From: Nitrospira sp.
GTDB lineage: Bacteria > Nitrospirota > Nitrospiria > Nitrospirales > Nitrospiraceae
Assembly (NCBI GenBank): GCA_029858925.1
Contig: JAOUEB010000009.1
Coordinates: forward strand, 1-13,307
Direction: 5' to 3'
Length of the DNA stretch: 13,307 nt
The notes below the pieces were generated by a model. The model had not been told where the DNA came from. It did not search any database and was given only the letters and a program-made list of their open reading frames with translations. Below, in pieces: positions 6,967 through 13,307 of the stretch. The translations under genes were made by a program, and so were the position numbers. Within the stretch, counting starts at the first letter, position 1, and the number at the start of each line of letters is the position of its first letter.

Positions 6967-7016
6967 GCCTCCCTCATTCGCTGCACGCGCAGAGAAAGGG
7001 AACCAAGGGCACGAAC

Positions 7017-7044
7017 TTTATAGGAAATCAGAGGCTTCTGTCAA
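7017..7044 (-). promoter_or_regulatory. sigma-70 promoter for prs
   Basis: Consensus -35 TTGACA (7039-7044) is followed after 16 bases by TATAAA (7017-7022), which matches 5 of 6 of the -10 consensus. It lies in the 197-base gap between ispE and prs and points at prs. The predicted transcript begins near 7010, giving a leader of roughly 145 bases. It probably drives prs-rplY-pth-ychF. Confidence 0.78.
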
Positions 7045-7069
7045 CAGAACCAGCTACACCACGGCCCGT

Positions 7070-7996
7070 TCATGGCTGAGCGATCAGTGGACTGGAAGAT
7101 GCATCGGCGGCAAAGACCTTGAGCTGAGATTGCGCCTGAAAATGGGCCAGTGCTTGCCCAGCTTGTTCTTCCTCCCGAAAAATACCAAAGACGGTCGCTC
7201 CACTGCCCGACAAGAGAGCAACTTCGGCGCCCTGTGCCATGAGTGCCTGTTTGATGTCTTGAAGTCTCGGATGGGCTCTAAAGACAGGCGCTTCAAAATC
7301 ATTCTCAGCCGTGTGAAGAACCTGATCCCATGAAAGCTGAGGTTCTCGCCCTAGGGCTGCATGGATCTCTGAAAGCGGCAGCACCTGGGAGCGGCTTGAA
7401 GAAAGTTCCTGATAGGCCCATTTGGTTTCGACTGAAAAACCAGGATTGACAAGAACAACCCAGCGGCTCCCCAAGATTCGAACCGGACGCACCTGTTCAC
7501 CTCGCCCCACCACCACAGCGGATGGGGCGGAGAAAAAGAACGGGACATCACTTCCCAGCATTTGACCGACTTGAGCCATATCCGCCGCCGACCATTCCAG
7601 ATTCAATAACCGGTCAAGCCCGACGATCGTTGCTGCGGCGTCGCTGCTCCCCCCTCCTAACCCCGCTCCCATCGGAATTCGCTTGGCCAGCACGATCTCC
7701 ACCCCAATTGTTTGCTTACAGCGGCGGAGCACCGCCTCGGCGGCGCGATAGACAAGATTTGTATGGTCCACGCTCAATGAGGGAACATCGCATTGCAGCT
7801 TAATGTCGGCATGCTCCCGATTGAGCCGAATAACGACCTTATCCTCCAACCCGACGGTGTGCATCAAAGACCAGAGATTGTGAAACCCGTCGGCGCGGCG
7901 GTCGAGAATCCGGAGGACGAGATTGATTTTGGCCGGAGCGAGAACGGTAATCGCGGAAGATGGCGCGGAAAATGATTCTGAAGAGCCTTTAGTCAC
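7070..7996 (-). CDS. ispE: 4-diphosphocytidyl-2-C-methyl-D-erythritol kinase
   Basis: The 308-residue product is IspE, the ATP-dependent GHMP-family kinase of the MEP pathway of isoprenoid synthesis. Seen directly: PAKINLVLRI (21-30) with the conserved lysine K23, RRADGFHNLWSLM, the ATP-binding glycine-rich PMGAGLGGGSSDAAA (108-122), GSDVPFFF (148-155) with the conserved aspartate D150, and the third GHMP motif LLSGSGATVFGIF near the end. About 15 extra residues precede the usual N-terminus. The start is GTG with AGGGGG three bases upstream, inside the end of pilR, which it overlaps by 8 bases. ispE next to prs is a widespread pairing. Here it appears to depend at least partly on transcription from the pil genes. 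Confidence 0.97.
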   Translation of the reverse strand: MTKGSSESFSAPSSAITVLAPAKINLVLRILDRRADGFHNLWSLMHTVGLEDKVVIRLNREHADIKLQCDVPSLSVDHTNLVYRAAEAVLRRCKQTIGVEIVLAKRIPMGAGLGGGSSDAAATIVGLDRLLNLEWSAADMAQVGQMLGSDVPFFFSAPSAVVVGRGEQVRPVRILGSRWVVLVNPGFSVETKWAYQELSSSRSQVLPLSEIHAALGREPQLSWDQVLHTAENDFEAPVFRAHPRLQDIKQALMAQGAEVALLSGSGATVFGIFREEEQAGQALAHFQAQSQLKVFAADASSSPLIAQP

Positions 7997-9374
7997 GACC
8001 CCCTTTTATAGCATACTTCTCCAGCCGATACCGAAAGGATCGCGTGTTCAGCCGGAGCAGCCGAGCAGCCTTCTTCTTAACCCATTTCGATCGTTCCAGC
8101 GCCTTGAGTAACAGATCTTTCTCGATGCCGTTGACCAGCCCTTCGAGGTCCACTCCATCGTCTGTCAATTCGAGCGAGCCTCCCTGCTGTGACTGAGGCA
8201 CAACCGACCGATGAAGCCACCCCTGCACATCCGTATCGGTCACCGTCCCCTCTGTTGAAAATGCGACGACACGTTCGATCAGATTCTCCAACTCACGGAC
8301 GTTCCCCCGCCACTCATGCGCCAACAACACATGCATGGCGTCGGAGTTCAGCACCGGCATCGGCTTCCCGCTCTCTTTCGAAAACCGCTCCAAGAAGTGG
8401 TTGACCAGCAAGGGAATATCTCCGCTCCGCATCCGCAGCGGAGGGAGTCGAATCGGAATGACATCCAATCGATAGTAGAGATCTTCGCGGAACGATCCGT
8501 CGGCAACCGCCTTTTCGAGATCCTTGTTTGTCGCAGCCACGATGCGCACATCAACCTTGATGTCCTGATTGCCCCCCACGCGGCGGAACTCGCGCTCCTG
8601 GATCACTCGCAAGAGTTTCACTTGAATCGTCGGAGTCGTATCGCCGATCTCGTCAAGGAAAATAGTCCCACCGTTAGCCACCTCGAACAACCCGGCCTTG
8701 TTGGAGATCGCGCCGGTGAACGATCCTTTCATATGGCCGAACAACTCGCTTTCCAAAAGCGTTTCAGGCACTGCGCTGCAATTCACGGCCACGAACGGCA
8801 TCACATTTCTGCTGCTGTTGTAATGAATCGCCCGCGCAACCAGCTCTTTTCCTGTTCCGCTTTCGCCGCAGATCAAGACATTGCTCTTCGAGTCGGCTAT
8901 TTTCCGCACGACATCGAACACCTTTTCCATTGCTTCGCTTTGGCCCACCAATTGCGAAAATGATGACTGGCTCGCCATCTCGCGTTTGAGCAGAATATTC
9001 TCGGTCGTCAGGCGCCGCTTTTCCAGTGCATTGCGGATGATCAGCTGAACTTCGTCCACCTGAAACGGCTTCGTCAAATAATCATAGGCGCCCTGCTTCA
9101 TCGCTTCTACAGCCGAATCGGCGGAGGCAAACGCCGTGATGATCAACACAACAGTTTCGGGAGAGGCCGACTTTGCGGCTTTGAGTACTTCCATGCCGTC
9201 GATCTTCGGCATCCGCAAATCGGTGATCACCAGATCGAAAATGTCCTTATTCAGAAGCTCGATGGCTTCTTCGCCGTCGGCCACGCTGGTCACGTCATAC
9301 CCGGTCCTCTTGAGCATGATGCTCAACACTTCCCGCAAGCTTTGTTCATCATCAACGACTAGAATCTTTTCCAC
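7989..9374 (-). CDS. pilR: NtrC-family sigma-54 response regulator, PilR-like
   Basis: The 461-residue protein has three parts. The receiver (1-120) has phosphoacceptor D52, acidic D8/D9 and K102 in YLTKPF. The sigma-54 AAA+ domain (about 142-375) has Walker A GESGTGKE (170-177), the sigma-54-contact loop GSFTGA (217-222), Walker B FLDEIGD (from 239) and arginine fingers around R296 and R302. The C-terminal Fis-type helix-turn-helix (about 425-455) includes KKKAARLLRLNTRSFRYRLEKY, a PilR-like end. It would activate sigma-54 promoters such as pilA when phosphorylated. The PilR assignment also rests on the adjacent six-helix kinase and pilC. GTG start at 9374 has AGGGA; it overlaps pilS by 16 bases and ispE by 8. 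The loop has serine where GAFTGA is usual, a tolerated variant. Confidence 0.9.
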   Translation of the reverse strand: MEKILVVDDEQSLREVLSIMLKRTGYDVTSVADGEEAIELLNKDIFDLVITDLRMPKIDGMEVLKAAKSASPETVVLIITAFASADSAVEAMKQGAYDYLTKPFQVDEVQLIIRNALEKRRLTTENILLKREMASQSSFSQLVGQSEAMEKVFDVVRKIADSKSNVLICGESGTGKELVARAIHYNSSRNVMPFVAVNCSAVPETLLESELFGHMKGSFTGAISNKAGLFEVANGGTIFLDEIGDTTPTIQVKLLRVIQEREFRRVGGNQDIKVDVRIVAATNKDLEKAVADGSFREDLYYRLDVIPIRLPPLRMRSGDIPLLVNHFLERFSKESGKPMPVLNSDAMHVLLAHEWRGNVRELENLIERVVAFSTEGTVTDTDVQGWLHRSVVPQSQQGGSLELTDDGVDLEGLVNGIEKDLLLKALERSKWVKKKAARLLRLNTRSFRYRLEKYAIKGGRD

Positions 9375-11053
9375 GGTTCCCTGCCTTCATGCCACAACCG
9401 CATCCCGGCACCCGCCGATTGCGGCAGACACACGACAAATCGCGTGCCCTGGTTTTCCTCACTCTCCACCTTAATCCATCCGCCATGCAGGTCAACGATA
9501 CGATGCACGGCCGCAAGCCCCAACCCGGACCCATGTCCTTTTGTGGTGAAGAAGGGTAGAAAAATCTTATCGAGGTTCTGCCTGGGAATGCCTTCTCCCG
9601 TATCGTGAAACGAGATTTCAACCACATCCGTCTTGCGTCCGGCGACATCGACCTGCCTGCAACCCGTCGCGATCATGAGTCGGCCGCCGCGTGGCATGGC
9701 ATCGAATGCATTGGCCGCCAAATTCCAGAAGACTTGCTTCATTTGATCCTGGTCCACTTGCCCCCGCAACGCCCCCTCGGCCAGCACTGTCTGGATGGTG
9801 ATCTTCGTTCTTGTTCGTGCTTCATGTTCTACCAGATCAAGCGTCTCGGCAAGAACTTTGTTCAAATCAGCCTCTTTCACATTCAGGGCCGGAGGGCGGG
9901 CGTATTGGAGAAACTCCGTGATGATGTCGTCCAGCCTGGTGGCTTCACGAATCGCGATGTCCATCAGCCGCTGACTGGTTTCATCTGCCTGCAGATCCTT
10001 CCGAAGCATTTGCATCGCTCCGGCGAGCGCCCCGAGAGGATTTCGTATTTCGTGCGCCATCCCTGCCGACATTTCTCCGAGATTGGCCAACCACTCCTTC
10101 CGCCTCATCTCCTCTTCCAGATCACGAATTTGCGTGAGATCTTTGAACACTCCAACCAGCCCCGTTTCCGCCCCCTGTTCCTGTAACGGCGCAAGCGTCA
10201 TCCCAAGAATCAACCGATTGCCGTCGGCCCGTTTGCATTCCACCTCAAATCTCCTATGGGCAAACCTATCGCGCAGACTGTCGTCTTCAGGCTGGGCAGG
10301 ATGCCAGTTGAACACTTCCTGCCACAGACGTCCACGCACCTGCTCGTCACCGTAACCCGTCGCCTCTTTCGCCGCGGGATTGAACGAGGTAATGCATCCG
10401 CGCTCATCCGTCGTGAAAACTCCGCTGCTGATGCTATGAACGATATTTTCATGGAAGGCCCTAAAACGGTTCAGTCCTTGCTCTTTTTCAAGGAGTGTTC
10501 GGTCTGCGAGTTGGAGCTGATCCGCTAGCGCTCCGCTGAGAAACCCGACAACTAGAAAAGCCAGACCATAGACGCCGAACGCCTGGAGAGACTCGGCAGC
10601 GCTGAGGCGAGTCTTTGGCAGCCACCCCCACACTTCAGCCAACCCGTACAGTTGAACGTTGATGAGAACCCCGAAAAGAATGATGCAGAGGCTGGCGGTC
10701 AGAAGCCCTACACGGCGGCGCGGAACAAGACTTGCCACCGTCACACTGATGACGTACAGCACCGCAAACGGGCTCTCGATACCGCCCGTCCTCGCGATCA
10801 GTACCGTTTCAAGCAGAAAATCGACGGCAATCTGGGCCCATGCGAATTGAACGAGCGCCTCAGAACTGGAGAGCTTTCGAAGGACGGCGACGTAGGGAAT
10901 CGTCACTGCATAAGTGAAAATAATCAGCGCATAAAAGGTTTCAACCCGTTCGCCCTTGGTCAGCTGGAAGGTGAGGGAGAGTCCCAACAGCAGAGTTACG
11001 ACGACAACACGCAACCCCATCAACCAGTAGATTCTGGTCCTGATATCGCCCAT
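9359..11053 (-). CDS. pilS: membrane sensor histidine kinase, PilS-like
   Basis: The 564-residue protein begins with six predicted membrane helices (about 10-30, 40-58, 68-86, 96-112, 117-136, 157-177) and has no large periplasmic domain. A PAS domain (about 197-310) follows, then HisKA with GMAHEIRNPLGAL and phospho-accepting H334, then a HATPase domain with the N-box QVFWNLAANAFDAM (440-453), G1 DTGEGIP (484-490) and G2 GHGSGLGL (507-513). This six-helix plus PAS layout is that of PilS, which in Pseudomonas controls pilin transcription through PilR. The next gene is the cognate regulator and overlaps it by 16 bases; pilC lies upstream. ATG at 11053 has GAGG upstream. A general NtrB-like kinase is the alternative, but context favours PilS. 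Confidence 0.9.
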   Translation of the reverse strand: MGDIRTRIYWLMGLRVVVVTLLLGLSLTFQLTKGERVETFYALIIFTYAVTIPYVAVLRKLSSSEALVQFAWAQIAVDFLLETVLIARTGGIESPFAVLYVISVTVASLVPRRRVGLLTASLCIILFGVLINVQLYGLAEVWGWLPKTRLSAAESLQAFGVYGLAFLVVGFLSGALADQLQLADRTLLEKEQGLNRFRAFHENIVHSISSGVFTTDERGCITSFNPAAKEATGYGDEQVRGRLWQEVFNWHPAQPEDDSLRDRFAHRRFEVECKRADGNRLILGMTLAPLQEQGAETGLVGVFKDLTQIRDLEEEMRRKEWLANLGEMSAGMAHEIRNPLGALAGAMQMLRKDLQADETSQRLMDIAIREATRLDDIITEFLQYARPPALNVKEADLNKVLAETLDLVEHEARTRTKITIQTVLAEGALRGQVDQDQMKQVFWNLAANAFDAMPRGGRLMIATGCRQVDVAGRKTDVVEISFHDTGEGIPRQNLDKIFLPFFTTKGHGSGLGLAAVHRIVDLHGGWIKVESEENQGTRFVVCLPQSAGAGMRLWHEGREPWKRF

Positions 11054-11257
11054 ATTGCCAACACCTCGCCAGGAGTCCCCCGCTCGGTTCTCCTACCATC
11101 CGGTGCCGACGCCAGTGAAATTCGCCGAACGGTAGAGAAGGGTCACGTTACGCTGTTGCGCTGGCCGCTTGTGGACGGACACTCCACATGAGTCCGCAGG
11201 AATGTCGCGCACCTCAAACCACCGCTCGTGATAAGACCCTTACACAGCTGCCATCAC

Positions 11258-12472
11258 TTACCCAACGGCCCCCGCCATCGTAAAGATGGGTAAATACATG
11301 GCAACAACGATAAACCCTACCGTGATGCCTAGAAACACCATCATCATGGGCTCCAACAACGTCGTGAGATTCTCCACCGCCTGATCCACCTCGTCCTCGT
11401 AAAAGTCCGCGATTTTTCCCAGCATGTTATCCAACGCGCCAGTAGACTCCCCGACCGCGATCATGTGAGTCACCATCTTCGGAAACGTTCCACTAGAGGC
11501 AAGCGGCTCAGAAATCGTTTTCCCACTGCTGATGCTGACCTTCGCATCCAACAATGAGTTTTCGATGACCTTGTTCCCTGCCGTCTTCGCACAAATCGTC
11601 AACGCCTCCAGCAACGGCACCCCGCTGGCCAACAAAGTCCCAAGAGTACGGGTAAACTTTGCCACCGCGGCCTTCCTAATCAAATCTCCAAATATCGGCA
11701 GCTTCAATACCAGCGTATCGATGGCCAGTCTCCCTTGAGACGTGGCGTAATACTTTTTCGCCGCCACCACAATCCCGACAACAATTCCCAGGACAAGCCA
11801 CCAATACCCTTGCGCAAAATTGCTCATATCGATGACAAGTTGCGTCGGCATCGGAAGGGCCATTTTCCCCCCGGACATTTCCTTGAACATTTTCTCAAAG
11901 ACAGGAATGACCCAGATCATGAGCACTGTAATCACGATGGCAGCGATTCCCATAATCGCCGCTGGATACACCATCGCGCTCTTGATCTGTCCCTTGAGCT
12001 TCATCGCCTTTTCAATATGCTTGGACAGGCGGCTAAGAATCGTATCCAACAGCCCGCCGACTTCCCCTGCGTGAACCATGTTGATGTATAAGTCGTCGAA
12101 GATCTTGGGGTGCTTCCGCAGCGCATCGGAAAATGTCGACCCCCCTTCGACATGCACTTTTACCTCACCGATCGCCTTCCGCAACGCCACATTCTCCGAT
12201 TGTGTTGAGAGAATTTCGAGACACTGGATCAAGGGCAATCCGGCATTAATCATAGTCCCAAATTGACGAGTAAAAATGACGAGATCCTTTCCGCTCACTC
12301 CGCTGCCGAAACTGAAGGAAAGCATCTCCTTTGCTGATTTCTCCTCGAGGCTCGTCACGACGACACGTTGCTTGCGCAGCTGTTCAGCCGCTTCTTCGCG
12401 TGACTTTGCGGTAAGCTCTCCCTTTTGGACTGCTCCCGACTTGCTCCGCCCAACGTATGCAAACGTAGCCAT
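11258..12472 (-). CDS. pilC: type IV pilus inner-membrane platform protein PilC
   Basis: The 404-residue product is PilC of the GspF family, the inner-membrane platform on which the PilB and PilT ATPases drive pilus assembly and retraction. It starts MATFAYVGRSKSG, typical of PilC. Two T2SSF domains follow (about 66-188 and 270-392), each with a FTRQFGTMINAGLPLI-like or FTRTLGTLLASGVPLL-like repeat and a conserved GExTG-type motif. Membrane helices lie at about 168-190, 223-238 and 374-398. ATG at 12472 is set by homology; the frame continues upstream but covers the promoter. The ribosome-binding site is weak. pilB and pilT are not adjacent; pilS follows after a 204-base gap. Confidence 0.96.
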   Translation of the reverse strand: MATFAYVGRSKSGAVQKGELTAKSREEAAEQLRKQRVVVTSLEEKSAKEMLSFSFGSGVSGKDLVIFTRQFGTMINAGLPLIQCLEILSTQSENVALRKAIGEVKVHVEGGSTFSDALRKHPKIFDDLYINMVHAGEVGGLLDTILSRLSKHIEKAMKLKGQIKSAMVYPAAIMGIAAIVITVLMIWVIPVFEKMFKEMSGGKMALPMPTQLVIDMSNFAQGYWWLVLGIVVGIVVAAKKYYATSQGRLAIDTLVLKLPIFGDLIRKAAVAKFTRTLGTLLASGVPLLEALTICAKTAGNKVIENSLLDAKVSISSGKTISEPLASSGTFPKMVTHMIAVGESTGALDNMLGKIADFYEDEVDQAVENLTTLLEPMMMVFLGITVGFIVVAMYLPIFTMAGAVG

Positions 12473-12491
12473 AGCTCTACTCGTCCTGTTG

Positions 12492-12506
12492 CGGCTCAAT
12501 GAGCCG
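12492..12506 (-). promoter_or_regulatory. 15-bp dyad in the pilC leader
   Basis: CGGCTCAATGAGCCG is a perfect inverted repeat with 7-base arms and a single central base. It lies between the predicted pilC transcription start and its ATG. As RNA it would form at most a 5-bp stem with a 5-base loop; as DNA it is a plausible operator for a dimeric regulator. Function is unknown. Confidence 0.4.
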
Positions 12507-12536
12507 GTTATGTGAGACAATCTCGACTGTGAAGCG

Positions 12537-12565
12537 AGTCTACTGGGAGGTTGAAAACCTGTCAA
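12537..12565 (-). promoter_or_regulatory. sigma-70 promoter for pilC(-pilS-pilR)
   Basis: Consensus -35 TTGACA (12560-12565) is followed after exactly 17 bases by -10 TAGACT (12537-12542), a 4 of 6 match. It lies in the 147-base gap after pgsA and gives a leader of about 60 bases before pilC. An AT-rich stretch directly upstream could act as an UP element. Confidence 0.72.
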
Positions 12566-12569
12566 AACA

Positions 12570-12677
12570 ATTGCATTATTTGCCTGCTTGCCGATGGACT
12601 GCCTGCGCGGAAAGCATCGTTATTGAGCCGGAGGAACAGCGTTTGAATGCCTATATCCCCGATACAAATAATGCAAT
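12570..12677. repeat. 13-bp perfect inverted repeat spanning the pgsA end
   Basis: ATTGCATTATTTG at 12570-12582 recurs as its exact reverse complement at 12665-12677, separated by 82 bases. One arm is in the last codons of pgsA; the other sits 4 bases upstream of the pilC -35 box. Neither arm extends further. There is no T-run after it, so it does not look like a simple intrinsic terminator. Confidence 0.6.
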
Positions 12678-13162
12678 CCTGAGGCGAGCGTGAATCCAAC
12701 CATCACCACCAACAGTGGCATGAGCAGAGAGAGGCCGAGATCGAGCCAGGTCAGAACGATAACCAGGAGCACATAGCTCAGCTGCAGCGCGGTCGTTCCC
12801 TTTCCCCAAATCGTCGGGGTCACGTCGATGGAAGTCCCGGTGACGTGGGCAACTGCCGTGCCCAACAAGAGAAGCACGTCACGGCTCACAACCAATATGA
12901 CCAGCCACGACGGGATCAGATGCAACATCGACAGCGTGATAAACCCCGACGTCAGGAGCAGCTTGTCCGCAAGAGGATCCAAGAACGCGCCCAACCTTGT
13001 CTGCTGATTCCACCTACGAGCGATGAGACCATCGATCCCATCCGTCAGCCCAGCCACAAGCAGCACCAGAAGCGCAAACCCGTATGCGCCATACGTCATG
13101 AACCCGATAAACACGGGAACCAGAAGGATGCGGAGTAGCGTCAGGCTATTGGGGATATTCAT
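12620..13162 (-). CDS. pgsA: CDP-diacylglycerol--glycerol-3-phosphate 3-phosphatidyltransferase
   Basis: The 180-residue membrane protein carries the complete CDP-alcohol phosphotransferase motif: D41, D44, G45, A48, R49, G58, D62 and D66 in order. The start MNIPNSLTLLRILLVPVF is typical of PgsA, as is WGKGTTALQ (119-127). Hydrophobic segments lie at about 9-38, 70-100 and 128-160. PgsA makes phosphatidylglycerophosphate, the first committed step to phosphatidylglycerol and cardiolipin. The frame is open 22 codons further upstream, but that part contains the promoter, so ATG at 13162 is used. No strong Shine-Dalgarno sequence precedes it; a GGAGG lies about 20 bases upstream within a small hairpin. 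Other CDP-alcohol transferases are possible, but length and N-terminus favour PgsA. Confidence 0.92.
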   Translation of the reverse strand: MNIPNSLTLLRILLVPVFIGFMTYGAYGFALLVLLVAGLTDGIDGLIARRWNQQTRLGAFLDPLADKLLLTSGFITLSMLHLIPSWLVILVVSRDVLLLLGTAVAHVTGTSIDVTPTIWGKGTTALQLSYVLLVIVLTWLDLGLSLLMPLLVVMVGFTLASGLHYLYRGYRHSNAVPPAQ

Positions 13163-13207
13163 GGAAATGAAGTTGGGACAGCGCCTCCAACAGGAGGAGG
13201 GGGTGGC

Positions 13208-13236
13208 ATCATAGTAATCGACGGTCATCTTGTCAA
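13208..13236 (-). promoter_or_regulatory. sigma-70 promoter for pgsA
   Basis: Consensus -35 TTGACA (13231-13236), a 17-base spacer and -10 TATGAT (13208-13213, 5 of 6). This is the strongest promoter in the window. Transcription would begin near 13201, about 40 bases before the pgsA ATG, which rules out the longer reading frame as the start. Confidence 0.82.
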
Positions 13237-13241
13237 CGCGG

Positions 13242-13270
13242 TTGCAGTCACCGAAGAAGCTCCCTATAAT
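13242..13270 (+). promoter_or_regulatory. candidate divergent promoter for a gene beyond the right edge
   Basis: On the plus strand a perfect -10 TATAAT (13265-13270) lies 17 bases after TTGCAG (13242-13247), a 3 of 6 match to -35. The window then ends in GGTGGAG (13301-13307), which looks like a Shine-Dalgarno sequence for a plus-strand gene starting just past the edge. The -35 lies only 5 bases from that of pgsA, so the two promoters would be back to back. Confidence 0.5.
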
Positions 13271-13307
13271 TCATGCTTTCGTACAGGGCTCTTTGTATAT
13301 GGTGGAG

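Noticed and set aside
6865..7069. tRNA or spoVG gene between ispE and prs, as in some other bacteria
   Set aside because: I found no cloverleaf, no CCA-type end and no SpoVG-like frame there.
8316..8963. Plus-strand open frame of 215 codons, and similar frames at 9605-10186 and 10652-11191
   Set aside because: All lie antisense to pilR or pilS in GC-rich codons and have no domain.
11054..11257. 39-codon minus-strand frame and possible promoter in the pilC-pilS gap
   Set aside because: No ribosome-binding site, no conserved-looking protein, and no convincing -35/-10 pair; I see nothing definite in this gap.
12473..12565. 31-residue N-terminal extension of PilC
   Set aside because: Its TTG start is the -35 box TTGACA itself, and PilC proteins begin at the downstream MATFAYVG.
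13163..13228. 22-residue N-terminal extension of PgsA
   Set aside because: It contains the -10 box and is upstream of the predicted transcription start; PgsA homologues begin at MNIPNSLT.

Overview
The window looks like a conserved housekeeping stretch of a bacterial chromosome. Gene content, order and protein style fit Nitrospirota (Nitrospira-like); this is an inference from recognition, since no marker such as 16S rRNA is present. Every supported gene lies on the minus strand, so the window is best read from right to left. Coding density is high, with short gaps, several start/stop overlaps and many GTG or TTG starts. No gene-free stretch exceeds 300 bases. I found no tRNA, rRNA, CRISPR array, IS element, prophage or defence system.

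Right end (about 12.5-13.3 kb): pgsA (phospholipid synthesis) has a near-consensus sigma-70 promoter. A second promoter-like sequence faces the other way, toward a gene that must start at or beyond the window edge. Next comes a type IV pilus block: pilC (inner-membrane platform, with its own TTGACA-N17-TAGACT promoter), pilS (six-helix membrane sensor kinase with PAS domain) and pilR (sigma-54 activator). The pilS/pilR genes overlap, and pilR overlaps ispE.

Middle (about 3.3-8.0 kb): ispE (isoprenoid MEP pathway), then prs (PRPP synthetase) behind a strong promoter and a 150-base leader holding a possible 24-codon leader ORF. Then follow rplY (bL25/CTC with a long Ala/Glu/Lys tail), pth (peptidyl-tRNA hydrolase), a 74-base imperfect palindrome, and ychF (ribosome-associated ATPase). 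This is the widespread prs-rplY-pth-ychF translation cluster.

Left (1-3.3 kb): a degenerate receiver-GGDEF protein, then rpsF-ssb-rpsR-DUF177-rpmF, an unrecognised 81-codon ORF, and the first codons of plsX. This links ribosomal proteins bS6, bS18 and bL32 and single-strand DNA-binding protein to the start of the fatty-acid/phospholipid cluster.

I see no whole new system. The points worth a second look are: the receiver-GGDEF protein that has lost its phosphoacceptor and metal-binding residues but keeps the RxxD I-site; the SSB without the usual C-terminal tip; the palindrome that forms the end of pth and the ychF leader; the small ORF between rpmF and plsX; a possible S6:S18-binding leader before rpsF; and the prs leader.
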